Assembly: GCA_946480685.1 (NCBI GenBank)
Contig: CAMLLI010000155.1
Coordinates: 1 to 8,093, forward strand
DNA length: 8,093 nucleotides
Origin: an uncultured Flammeovirgaceae bacterium
Lineage (GTDB): Bacteria > Bacteroidota > Bacteroidia > Cytophagales > Cyclobacteriaceae
Reading direction: 5' to 3'
Position numbers and translations under genes: made by a program. This document shows, piece by piece, positions 1-5,342 of the stretch (position 1 is the first letter of the stretch; the number at the start of each line of letters is the position of its first letter). The notes beneath the pieces were generated by a model, which was given only the letters and a program-made list of their open reading frames with translations, ran no database searches and was not told the DNA's origin.

Positions 1-336
1 GTGCCCCGGACTTTGAGACAAATCAACCGGAATAACAGTACCGGGATATGGTGCGGAGAAACCAACCTTTGCTCTTCTGCCGCCACGGTTTGTGAAGTGC
101 GTCATAAAAAGAGATTCACCGGTAAGCATGCGTGAGCCTGCTGATAGGAGTTTATCGAACAAACCTTGTTTCGGGTTTGCACCATCGCCCATCTTTGCTT
201 CGAAGGTTATGCCATCTTCCATATATAGCATAGCGCCTGCTTCGGCAATTACGGTTTCGTTGGGGTCTAATTCCACTTCAACGATCTGGATACTTTCTCC
301 TTTAATCTGGTAGTCGATTTCGTGTGATGAAGCCAT
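1..336 (-). CDS. AIM24 / TIGR00266 family protein, N-terminal part (cut by window edge)
   Basis: The first 112 codons of a minus-strand gene are present; the frame is open to base 1 and no stop is seen, so the C-terminal part lies outside. The translation opens [20 protein letters not shown] and contains [20 protein letters not shown] (residues 26-45), then [20 protein letters not shown] and [20 protein letters not shown]. The AEAGAM..M stretch followed by a glycine-rich LTGES(L)F segment is typical of the AIM24/TIGR00266 family, a beta-rich fold related to tryptophan RNA-binding attenuator-like proteins. The bacterial members have no settled function; the yeast namesake is mitochondrial. No signal peptide is visible, so it is probably cytoplasmic. 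The ATG at 336 lies 4 bases after the stop of the upstream peptidase gene, which points to co-transcription and perhaps translational coupling. Family assignment is by recalled motif similarity and is fairly secure; function is unknown. Confidence 0.85.
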   Translation of the reverse strand, partial: MASSHEIDYQIKGESIQIVEVELDPNETVIAEAGAMLYMEDGITFEAKMGDGANPKQGLFDKLLSAGSRMLTGESLFMTHFTNRGGRRAKVGFSAPYPGTVIPVDLSQSPGH

Positions 337-340
337 GAAG

Positions 341-1963
341 TTATTTTTTATAGTACTTAAATACGGGATATTCCACCAACTTGTTGTTCACACCGGCTTC
401 ACGTAACGTTTCATCAAAGAAATTCCAGGTTACAAGACCATCATCCGACTGTGGCTCAAGCATATAAAAAATAAGATTAGCCAACGGCTGATCCAGCGCG
501 ACTATATAATCTCCTTTTTTGAACTTGCGCGTAGCTGCACTGAATTTGCCTTCCGCAGTAGCCATAAAATGACCTTCGAACTTGCGCTCTGACCTCTTCA
601 ATTTCTCAACGCTAAATACTTCACCGGTATACGATTGACCTTTTTGAAGCTGTTCTACTTTTACACCCAGCTTTTGCAGATGCAGCGCTATATTTTTAAA
701 CGCTGCCGGAATAATATAGCCGCTTGGCAATGTAGTTTCGATAACGGCATCAAACTGTCCGTAGTAATTAACATCGTTATACTTCACAATATTACCCGTG
801 CGAAGCCAGCTTGTAGTTCCATCGTCTTTCTTATAGCCGGTATAGTCGTACGTTAAAAAATTTTGAAGTTTTTCTTTCGATACCATTTTAAACCGAACGC
901 CTTTCTTTGCTTTACCGGCTTGCTCACGCACCAGGCGTATAGCATCCTCTTCAGCCTTCTTGTTTACTTGCAAAATTTCGGCAGCGTGACTGTTGCTATA
1001 ATTCAGTATCTCTACGACAAATGCACGGGTAGAATTTATGCGCTGGTAAAATCGTTCGTGTGCAAAGGCTTCGCTAAGTATAGCCATACGGTTACGCAAA
1101 CTGAACTGATTAATCAGGTAACGCGGATGATGGTTATAGGTATAGAAGTTCTTTACAGGCCATCCTTCCTGCAAACTGTAGTCACCGTAAGGTCCTAAGT
1201 ATAAACCATATTTCTCTTGCACAGTTTTGGTAATGGCCGGCAGCATGGTATTGTTAGTATAATTATAAGTTGCATACTCACCGGCATAATGGTAACTCGG
1301 TGCCCACGTGAGCGAATAAGCGTGCCATGTTCCGTTGGTGGTGTGAAGGTCTACAAAGATCTGCGGGTCCCACGGAGTGATGATGTTGGTAAAGAGTTGT
1401 TGTGTCTCAACCGCTTCATGTTTTATACCATCGCGGTTCAGGTCCAGCCCCTGACTGTTTTCGCGTATACCTACTTCCAACGGACTATCTTCCTGTGATG
1501 GGCGTCTTCCTTTCTCCATCTTGTCGTTGCTGTCAGTATTATAGATTGGTGCAAAGAGTAAGATCTGGTTATCGAGCAGGTAATTTTTATCACCGAGCAG
1601 AATGTCACGCATCAGCATCATCAGTGTTTCTTTACCTTCTACTTCACCGGCATGTATATTTCCCTGTATATATACTACGAGCTTGCCCGACTTACGCGCT
1701 TCCTCCGCAGTCGCTATGCCTGTCTTTGAAAGAATAGCAACCGGTATATCTTTACCTTCCGGGCTCTTGCCCATGGAGATAACTTTTACTTCTTTGCTGA
1801 GTTGTTGTATGGCAGTCAGAAAGTCGATTACCTCCTTATGCGTAGAGGTTTTTACAAAGTTTGATTTTTCGGGAGAAATGATGAGTGCTTCCGGCCAGAT
1901 GTTTTGTTGTGCATAAACAAAGTAAGACGACAGAAGCAGAAGCAGGGTACAGCGTTTCTTCAT
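341..1963 (-). CDS. Secreted M14-family zinc metallopeptidase (carboxypeptidase-like)
   Basis: A 540-residue protein. Residues 1-18 ([18 protein letters not shown], then QQ) form a signal peptide with no lipobox, so export to the periplasm or beyond is expected. The M14 catalytic domain covers about residues 60-330. The zinc ligands are visible as HAGE (His104, Glu107) in [12 protein letters not shown] and as His207 in FVDLHTTNG. The substrate-binding Asn-Arg pair is in LDLNRDG (176-177), and the catalytic Glu is most likely Glu298 in [10 protein letters not shown]. All key M14 residues are therefore present and activity is expected. The remaining C-terminal part, about 210 residues, is not assigned. 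An in-frame ATG exists 7 codons upstream at 1984, but the start at 1963 puts the basic n-region directly at the N-terminus. The substrate cannot be told from sequence; a role in extracellular peptide or peptidoglycan-peptide breakdown is possible. Four bases separate its stop from the AIM24-family gene downstream. Confidence 0.92.
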   Translation of the reverse strand: MKKRCTLLLLLSSYFVYAQQNIWPEALIISPEKSNFVKTSTHKEVIDFLTAIQQLSKEVKVISMGKSPEGKDIPVAILSKTGIATAEEARKSGKLVVYIQGNIHAGEVEGKETLMMLMRDILLGDKNYLLDNQILLFAPIYNTDSNDKMEKGRRPSQEDSPLEVGIRENSQGLDLNRDGIKHEAVETQQLFTNIITPWDPQIFVDLHTTNGTWHAYSLTWAPSYHYAGEYATYNYTNNTMLPAITKTVQEKYGLYLGPYGDYSLQEGWPVKNFYTYNHHPRYLINQFSLRNRMAILSEAFAHERFYQRINSTRAFVVEILNYSNSHAAEILQVNKKAEEDAIRLVREQAGKAKKGVRFKMVSKEKLQNFLTYDYTGYKKDDGTTSWLRTGNIVKYNDVNYYGQFDAVIETTLPSGYIIPAAFKNIALHLQKLGVKVEQLQKGQSYTGEVFSVEKLKRSERKFEGHFMATAEGKFSAATRKFKKGDYIVALDQPLANLIFYMLEPQSDDGLVTWNFFDETLREAGVNNKLVEYPVFKYYKK

Positions 1964-2025
1964 GGTATCATGTATATATACCACAATATCCGAAAACTTG
2001 GTCGAACGCTAAAAACGGTTTGTGA

Positions 2026-2043
2026 TGGAAGGAATAACTTCCA
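2026..2043 (-). other. Short inverted repeat in the peptidase leader region
   Basis: TGGAAG (2026-2031) and CTTCCA (2038-2043) are perfect 6-base inverted repeats around a 6-base loop, in the 118-base gap between the small charged-protein gene and the M14 peptidase gene. No T-run follows directly in the transcribed (minus) direction, so it is a poor intrinsic terminator. It could be a weak RNA hairpin, a protein-binding site or chance. I see no good TAnnTTTG match in this gap, so whether the peptidase has its own promoter is unresolved. Confidence 0.3.
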
Positions 2044-2081
2044 ATATTATTTACTTCGGGCGATACAAAACAGGGCTGAAG

Positions 2082-2297
2082 TTACTTCTTCTTTTTACCC
2101 TTCTTCATATCATCATAGTCATCGCGCTCGGCTAATTTCTTATCATCAACATTCTTATCGAGAAAGTCGTTGATCTTCTCGATGTTCATGCTTGATTTTA
2201 TTTCCCCGAACTGATCGATGGTTATATCCAATCCCTGAAGTTCCTTGTGCACACGCGGCTTTGGTGTGTTGGCAGGCTTCTTTTCTTTTTTTGACAT
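2082..2297 (-). CDS. Small, highly charged hypothetical protein (71 aa)
   Basis: A 71-residue protein that I do not recognise as a named family; my impression, unchecked, is that similar short proteins occur in other Bacteroidota. It has a basic, proline-containing N-terminus (MSKKEKKPANTPKPRVHKEL), a central segment QGLDITIDQFGEIKSSMNIE (residues 21-40) that could form a beta hairpin, then a helix-like KINDFLDKNVDDKKL. It ends in an acidic patch (ERDDYDD) and a lysine tail (MKKGKKKK). There is no signal peptide, membrane segment or cysteine, so it should be cytoplasmic. The mixed-charge tail suggests possible nucleic-acid or ribosome contact, which is inference only. It lies downstream of gltX on the same strand, separated by the heptamer hairpin. 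The ordered central sequence, unlike random translation, and the lack of any competing gene support it as real. Confidence 0.75.
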   Translation of the reverse strand: MSKKEKKPANTPKPRVHKELQGLDITIDQFGEIKSSMNIEKINDFLDKNVDDKKLAERDDYDDMKKGKKKK

Positions 2298-2312
2298 AGT
2301 GTGAAGCTTTAT

Positions 2313-2380
2313 GGCTACTGGCCTCAGGCTGCTGGCTACAGGAATTTTCTCCTGCAGCCAGTGGCCAGCAGCCAGTAGCC
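2313..2380. repeat. Inverted arrays of a GGCTRCT heptamer forming a long hairpin
   Basis: Two 30-base arms (2313-2342 and 2351-2380) flank an 8-base loop. By hand alignment 24 of 30 positions pair. Each arm is itself four tandem heptamers plus GG. Left arm, plus strand: GGCTACT, GGCCTCA, GGCTGCT, GGCTACA. Right arm, read on the minus strand from 2380: GGCTACT, GGCTGCT, GGCCACT, GGCTGCA. It fills most of the gap between the gltX stop and the start of the small gene, so it would be transcribed as a very stable RNA hairpin. No T-run follows it in the minus direction, which argues against a classical terminator. A dispersed repetitive element or an mRNA-stabilising or attenuating structure is more likely. 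Whether copies exist elsewhere in the genome cannot be seen here. Confidence 0.85.
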
Positions 2381-2395
2381 TTGTGTAGTTATATA

Positions 2396-3931
2396 CTACG
2401 CAACCTTCACCTTAATGGTTTGGAGTGCGTATTCTATTCTGTTAACGACTTCTGCTTTACCGATAATCTCCATGATCATCATCAGATCAGGACCACCACC
2501 TGCACCGGTGATGGATACACGCAGTGCCTGCAGAATTTTACCGGTACCGATTCCCAGATTTGCCGTAACCTGTTCTAATGTAGTCTTTGCTATAGTAGCG
2601 TCAAATTCCGGTAGCGCAGCTACAGCATCTTTATAGGCTGTGAGAACTTTTACAGCATCATCGTTCCATTTTTTACTCACTACATTTTCATCAAATGCTT
2701 TAGGCTCATGGAAAAAGAACTTCCCTTGCTCCCAAAAATCTTTCGGAAATGTAACACGCTCGCGCATCACGGCAGCAATCTTCAATGCTTTGTCTTGCGG
2801 GCAAGCTATATTTTCATTCTTCAGTGCATCCTGCAGGTAGCTCGCCAATTCTTCGTCAGACTTGGCACGCAAATACTGTTGATTGAACCACTGTGCTTTT
2901 AGAATGTCAAATTTTGTTCCCGCTTTACCAATGCGCTCGATCGAGAACGTTTTAATGAGTTCGTCCATCGAAAACAACTCTTGCGTGGTACCCGGGTTCC
3001 ATCCTAAAAATGCCAGGAAGTTTATCAGTGCCTCTGGTAAATATCCGGCTTCTTTATAGCCTATAGCAACATCACCGGTTGCAGGATCTTTCCATGTGAG
3101 CGGGAAGATCGGAAAGCCGAGCTGATCGGCATCACGTTTACTCAATTTACCATTGCCATCGGGTTTCAACAACAACGGCAAATGCGCGAACTGCGGCATC
3201 TCATTCTCCCATCCTAAAAATTTATATAGCAGCACGTGCAGCGGTGCAGAAGGCAACCACTCTTCACCACGAATCACGTGCGAGATCTTCATCAGGTAAT
3301 CATCGACAACATTCGCGAGGTGATACGTTGGCATGCCATCGCTCTTCATCAACACTTTATCATCAATCTGTGATGAGTGTACCATTACCCAGCCACGGAT
3401 CAAATCGTTGAGACGAATCTCTTCTTTGCGCGGAACTTTCAAACGAATTACGTGTGGCACTTTATCTTCCAGCAGCTTCGTTACTTCATCTTCCGACAAT
3501 GTAAGCGAGTTACGCATTTGTGTGCGTGTAATGCTGTTATACTGTGGTGTAGGTACTCCGGCAAGTTTCAGGCGTTCGCGCATCGCTTCAAGTTCCTGCT
3601 CGGTGTCAAATGCATAGTATGCATGGCCAGCATCAATCAATTGCTTCGCATACTGCATATATATAGCAGTACGCTCGGACTGACGGTACGGAGCATGCGG
3701 GCCGCCAACACCAACACCTTCATCGATCTTGATGCCTGCCCACGCCAACGACTTCTGTATATATTCTTCTGCTCCGGGTACGAAGCGTGTCTGGTCGGTA
3801 TCTTCTACACGGAGTATCATAGTACCGTTGTGCTGCCGTGCCAGCAGGTAATTATAGAGGGCAGTTCTTACACCACCAATGTGCAGTGCACCGGTGGGAC
3901 TGGGTGCAAATCGTACGCGTACATCTCTCAT
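2396..3931 (-). CDS. gltX: Glutamate--tRNA ligase (GluRS)
   Basis: A 511-residue class I aminoacyl-tRNA synthetase that attaches glutamate to tRNA-Glu using ATP, in the cytoplasm. The N-terminus MRDVRVRFAPSPTGALHIGG carries the HIGH signature as HIGG (residues 17-20). Glutamate-specific elements follow: RVEDTDQTR (41-49), DDYLMKISHVIRGEEWL (210-226), and the KMSKS-type loop as KLSKR (262-266). The rest is the helical anticodon-binding region, ending in KVKVA and a TAG stop. Length fits the family. The segment HAYYAFDTEQELEAM (103-117) lacks the cysteines that bind zinc in the E. coli enzyme, so this is a zinc-free form, a common variant. The start is fixed by the family N-terminus. A TAnnTTTG promoter element sits 24 bases upstream, so gltX probably has its own promoter although ridA lies upstream on the same strand, 128 bases away. 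Confidence 0.98.
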   Translation of the reverse strand: MRDVRVRFAPSPTGALHIGGVRTALYNYLLARQHNGTMILRVEDTDQTRFVPGAEEYIQKSLAWAGIKIDEGVGVGGPHAPYRQSERTAIYMQYAKQLIDAGHAYYAFDTEQELEAMRERLKLAGVPTPQYNSITRTQMRNSLTLSEDEVTKLLEDKVPHVIRLKVPRKEEIRLNDLIRGWVMVHSSQIDDKVLMKSDGMPTYHLANVVDDYLMKISHVIRGEEWLPSAPLHVLLYKFLGWENEMPQFAHLPLLLKPDGNGKLSKRDADQLGFPIFPLTWKDPATGDVAIGYKEAGYLPEALINFLAFLGWNPGTTQELFSMDELIKTFSIERIGKAGTKFDILKAQWFNQQYLRAKSDEELASYLQDALKNENIACPQDKALKIAAVMRERVTFPKDFWEQGKFFFHEPKAFDENVVSKKWNDDAVKVLTAYKDAVAALPEFDATIAKTTLEQVTANLGIGTGKILQALRVSITGAGGGPDLMMIMEIIGKAEVVNRIEYALQTIKVKVA

Positions 3932-3955
3932 CGCTCAAAATCAAAATTAGGACTG

Positions 3956-3963
3956 CAAAGGTA
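3956..3963 (-). promoter_or_regulatory. Bacteroidota -7 promoter element for gltX
   Basis: Read on the minus strand the bases are TACCTTTG, an exact match to the Bacteroidota housekeeping -7 consensus TAnnTTTG. It sits 24 bases before the gltX ATG, giving a predicted leader of about 20 bases. No convincing TTTG -33 element lies at the usual 19-21 base spacing, so the call rests on the -7 box and its position. Confidence 0.6.
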
Positions 3964-4011
3964 AGAAAGGAGGGGCGATTTACGAGAGATACTCTTCGAA
4001 TTTACGGGTAT

Positions 4012-4048
4012 GCGGAGAATGAAGTTTGTACGTCTATTCATTCTCCGC
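4012..4048 (-). terminator. Strong hairpin after ridA, possible terminator
   Basis: GCGGAGAATGAA (4012-4023) and TTCATTCTCCGC (4037-4048) are perfect 12-base inverted repeats with a 13-base loop, starting 11 bases after the ridA stop. In the direction of ridA transcription there is no U-run after the stem, so it is not a textbook intrinsic terminator. It could still mark the ridA transcript end by protecting the 3' end from exonucleases, or it could terminate weakly. The separate gltX promoter downstream of it fits a transcript boundary here. Confidence 0.55.
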
Positions 4049-4059
4049 GGCATTAAATT

Positions 4060-4440
4060 TTACTTCACCGCGATGCAGGATATTTCTACATTAACATCTT
4101 TCGGCAAGCGGCTGACTTCAACCGTTTCACGTGCCGGCGGATTGGTTTTAAAGTATTCGCCATAAATGGCATTTACCTTCGGAAAGTTGTTCATGTCTTT
4201 GAGGAAGATCGAGCTCTTCACCACGTTCGAAAAATCGAAGCCTGCAGCCTTCAGTATTTTTTCGAGATTAACCATTACCTGCCGCGTTTCTGATTCGATA
4301 TCAGCGCTGATAATGTTACCGGAGCTTCTTTCAATAGCGATCTGCCCGCTGATGAAAAGCATGTTGCCGGCCTGGATTGCCTGGCTGTAAGGACCAATGG
4401 GTTCGGGAGCCTGATCAGAATAAACAACTGATTTTGACAT
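4060..4440 (-). CDS. ridA: RidA family enamine/imine deaminase
   Basis: A 126-residue cytoplasmic protein of the RidA (YjgF/YER057c/UK114) family. These proteins hydrolyse reactive enamine/imine intermediates, such as 2-aminoacrylate made by PLP-dependent serine/threonine dehydratases, releasing the keto acid and ammonia and protecting PLP enzymes from damage. Family marks are APEPIGPYSQAI (11-22), MLFISGQI (27-34), NLEKILKAAGFDFSNVVKSS (58-77), and the C-terminal signature PPARETVEVSRLPKDVNVEI (101-120). Arg104 in PPAR matches the substrate-binding arginine (Arg105 in E. coli RidA) and Glu120 is also retained, so it is an active-type RidA. Length is normal and the protein should be a trimer. 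The gene is transcribed divergently from the 3HCDH-like gene at 4513, with 72 bases between the start codons, and a hairpin follows its stop. Confidence 0.95.
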   Translation of the reverse strand: MSKSVVYSDQAPEPIGPYSQAIQAGNMLFISGQIAIERSSGNIISADIESETRQVMVNLEKILKAAGFDFSNVVKSSIFLKDMNNFPKVNAIYGEYFKTNPPARETVEVSRLPKDVNVEISCIAVK

Positions 4441-4475
4441 GATTGTATAAGATTAAAATTTAATTTAGGGTTTGT

Positions 4476-4483
4476 CAAAAATA
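4476..4483 (-). promoter_or_regulatory. Bacteroidota -7 promoter element for ridA
   Basis: On the minus strand this reads TATTTTTG, an exact TAnnTTTG match, 35 bases ahead of the ridA ATG. A possible -33 partner, ATTG (plus-strand bases 4507-4510), is about 23 bases further upstream, slightly farther than usual. It lies in the 72-base divergent gap, so any regulator here could touch both genes. For the plus-strand gene at 4513 only imperfect matches are visible (for example TAGGGTTTG at 4466-4474, one base too long), so its promoter is not called. Confidence 0.5.
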
Positions 4484-4512
4484 GTATCCGGTAACGGATT
4501 TACTTTCAATGC

Positions 4513-5175
4513 ATGAATATTTTAATCATTGGTGAACAGGCACATTATCGCGAGAGCCTTCTGAAGTTTGGCGACAGCCATCAATATTCAGTAGTAGGCG
4601 AGCATCGTGATGCTGAAAAATTTTTGGAGAGTCACGACCTCGTGCTCGATTTTATTATTGATGAAGAGCCTACCAAGTTTGAAATTTATGTTGACAATAC
4701 CGCTACAGTTTTGCTCAACACCTGCAAGATCAGTCTGGGAGAATTAGCGTTCATGACAGGCGACCAACTGAGAAGTCGCATCTTCGGTTTCAATGGCTTA
4801 CCCACTTTTATCAATCGCCCCATCCTTGAAGTAAGTCTCTGGCGACCTGAAGACGAACCTGTTCTTAAAAAGATATGTGCATCGCTGAACACAGAATTTT
4901 TGGTAGTTGACGATCGTGTCGGGTTAGTTACACCACGCGTGGTGAGCATGATCATCAACGAAGCATACTATACCGTGATGGAAGGCACTGCTACACGTGA
5001 AGATATAGATATGGCTATGAAGCTCGGCACCAATTATCCCTACGGACCTTTTGAATGGTGTCAACGCATCGGCATCAAACATATATATGAATTACTGGAA
5101 GCGCTTTACGAAGACACCAAAGACGAGCGCTATAAAATCTGCCCGATGCTGAAGAAAGAATATCTGCGGCAGTAA
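4513..5175 (+). CDS. 3-hydroxyacyl-CoA dehydrogenase-like protein, short and probably non-catalytic
   Basis: A 220-residue protein whose second half clearly belongs to the 3HCDH family. TREDIDMAMKLGTNYPYGPF (161-180) and the preceding GLVTPRVVSMIINEAY (137-152) match the C-terminal substrate and dimer domain. The N-terminal half is abnormal: it is roughly 50 residues shorter than in true dehydrogenases, and the GxGxxG NAD motif is replaced by IIGEQAHYRES. Ungapped comparison with the remembered human or clostridial enzyme suggests NTSSL has become NTCKI (69-73), GLHFF has become GLPTF (95-99, catalytic His to Pro97), and VNR has become TPR (140-142). Only the Glu of LEV (106) seems to persist. 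It may bind acyl-CoA or act as a regulatory or structural relative; dehydrogenase activity is not expected. Its stop is 167 bases before ppc on the same strand. Start is the first ATG in frame, with no Shine-Dalgarno sequence. Confidence 0.85.
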   Translation: MNILIIGEQAHYRESLLKFGDSHQYSVVGEHRDAEKFLESHDLVLDFIIDEEPTKFEIYVDNTATVLLNTCKISLGELAFMTGDQLRSRIFGFNGLPTFINRPILEVSLWRPEDEPVLKKICASLNTEFLVVDDRVGLVTPRVVSMIINEAYYTVMEGTATREDIDMAMKLGTNYPYGPFEWCQRIGIKHIYELLEALYEDTKDERYKICPMLKKEYLRQ

Positions 5176-5246
5176 GCTGCGAGTTTAACGGTAGGGGAAT
5201 TCAGTTTTACTTTCGGTCCTTCTTTCTTTTATCTTTATTATCATCC

Positions 5247-5260
5247 CGAAAACGTTTTCG
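5247..5260. promoter_or_regulatory. Perfect 14-base palindrome, LacI-family-like operator
   Basis: CGAAAACGTTTTCG is a perfect palindrome centred on CpG. The core AAAACGTTTT resembles operators of LacI/PurR/CcpA-type regulators, which usually have a central CG. It is 53 bases upstream of the predicted ppc -7 box, in the 167-base gap between the 3HCDH-like gene and ppc. It is nested in a looser inverted repeat, TTTCTTTT (5223-5230) and AAAAGAAA (5261-5268). The position fits an upstream activator or looping site better than simple promoter occlusion. No regulator gene is in the window, so control of ppc is inferred. Confidence 0.5.
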
Positions 5261-5313
5261 AAAAGAAAATTTGTAATATATAGCACCACTCCGCCCGCCA
5301 AAGCACTATTTAA

Positions 5314-5321
5314 TAACTTTG
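5314..5321 (+). promoter_or_regulatory. Bacteroidota -7 promoter element for ppc
   Basis: TAACTTTG is an exact TAnnTTTG match 21 bases before the ppc ATG, implying a very short leader. A TTTG is present at 5270-5273 but is too far away (40-base spacer) to be the -33 partner, and the expected -33 window is GC-rich (around CCGCCCGCC). The promoter may therefore need an activator, which would fit the palindrome upstream. Confidence 0.5.
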
Positions 5322-5342
5322 TCGGGTTTCTAAATTTTTATC

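Noticed and set aside
1964..1984. Seven-residue N-terminal extension of the M14 peptidase (start at 1984)
   Set aside because: MVYIHDT would precede MKKR and spoil a normal signal peptide; the ATG at 1963 is the better start.
2313..2380. Heptamer repeats as a CRISPR or VNTR locus
   Set aside because: Units are only 7 bases with no spacers, and the two arrays are in opposite orientation; it is a hairpin-forming repeat, not a CRISPR.
3377..3964. 195-codon open frame on the plus strand
   Set aside because: It is antisense to gltX over nearly its entire length; the gltX frame has all synthetase motifs, while this translation has no family features and is rich in residues expected from a reversed frame.
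4275..4478. 67-codon minus-strand frame reaching into the ridA leader
   Set aside because: It overlaps ridA in another frame and would cover the predicted ridA promoter; its translation looks non-natural.
4513..5175. 3HCDH-like gene as a pseudogene
   Set aside because: The frame is uninterrupted, the C-terminal domain is well conserved and the protein ends cleanly; coordinated active-site changes fit repurposing better than decay.
5176..5246. Terminator for the 3HCDH-like gene in the T-rich stretch after its stop
   Set aside because: The pyrimidine run around 5221-5240 is not preceded by a convincing stem, so no terminator is called and read-through into ppc is possible.
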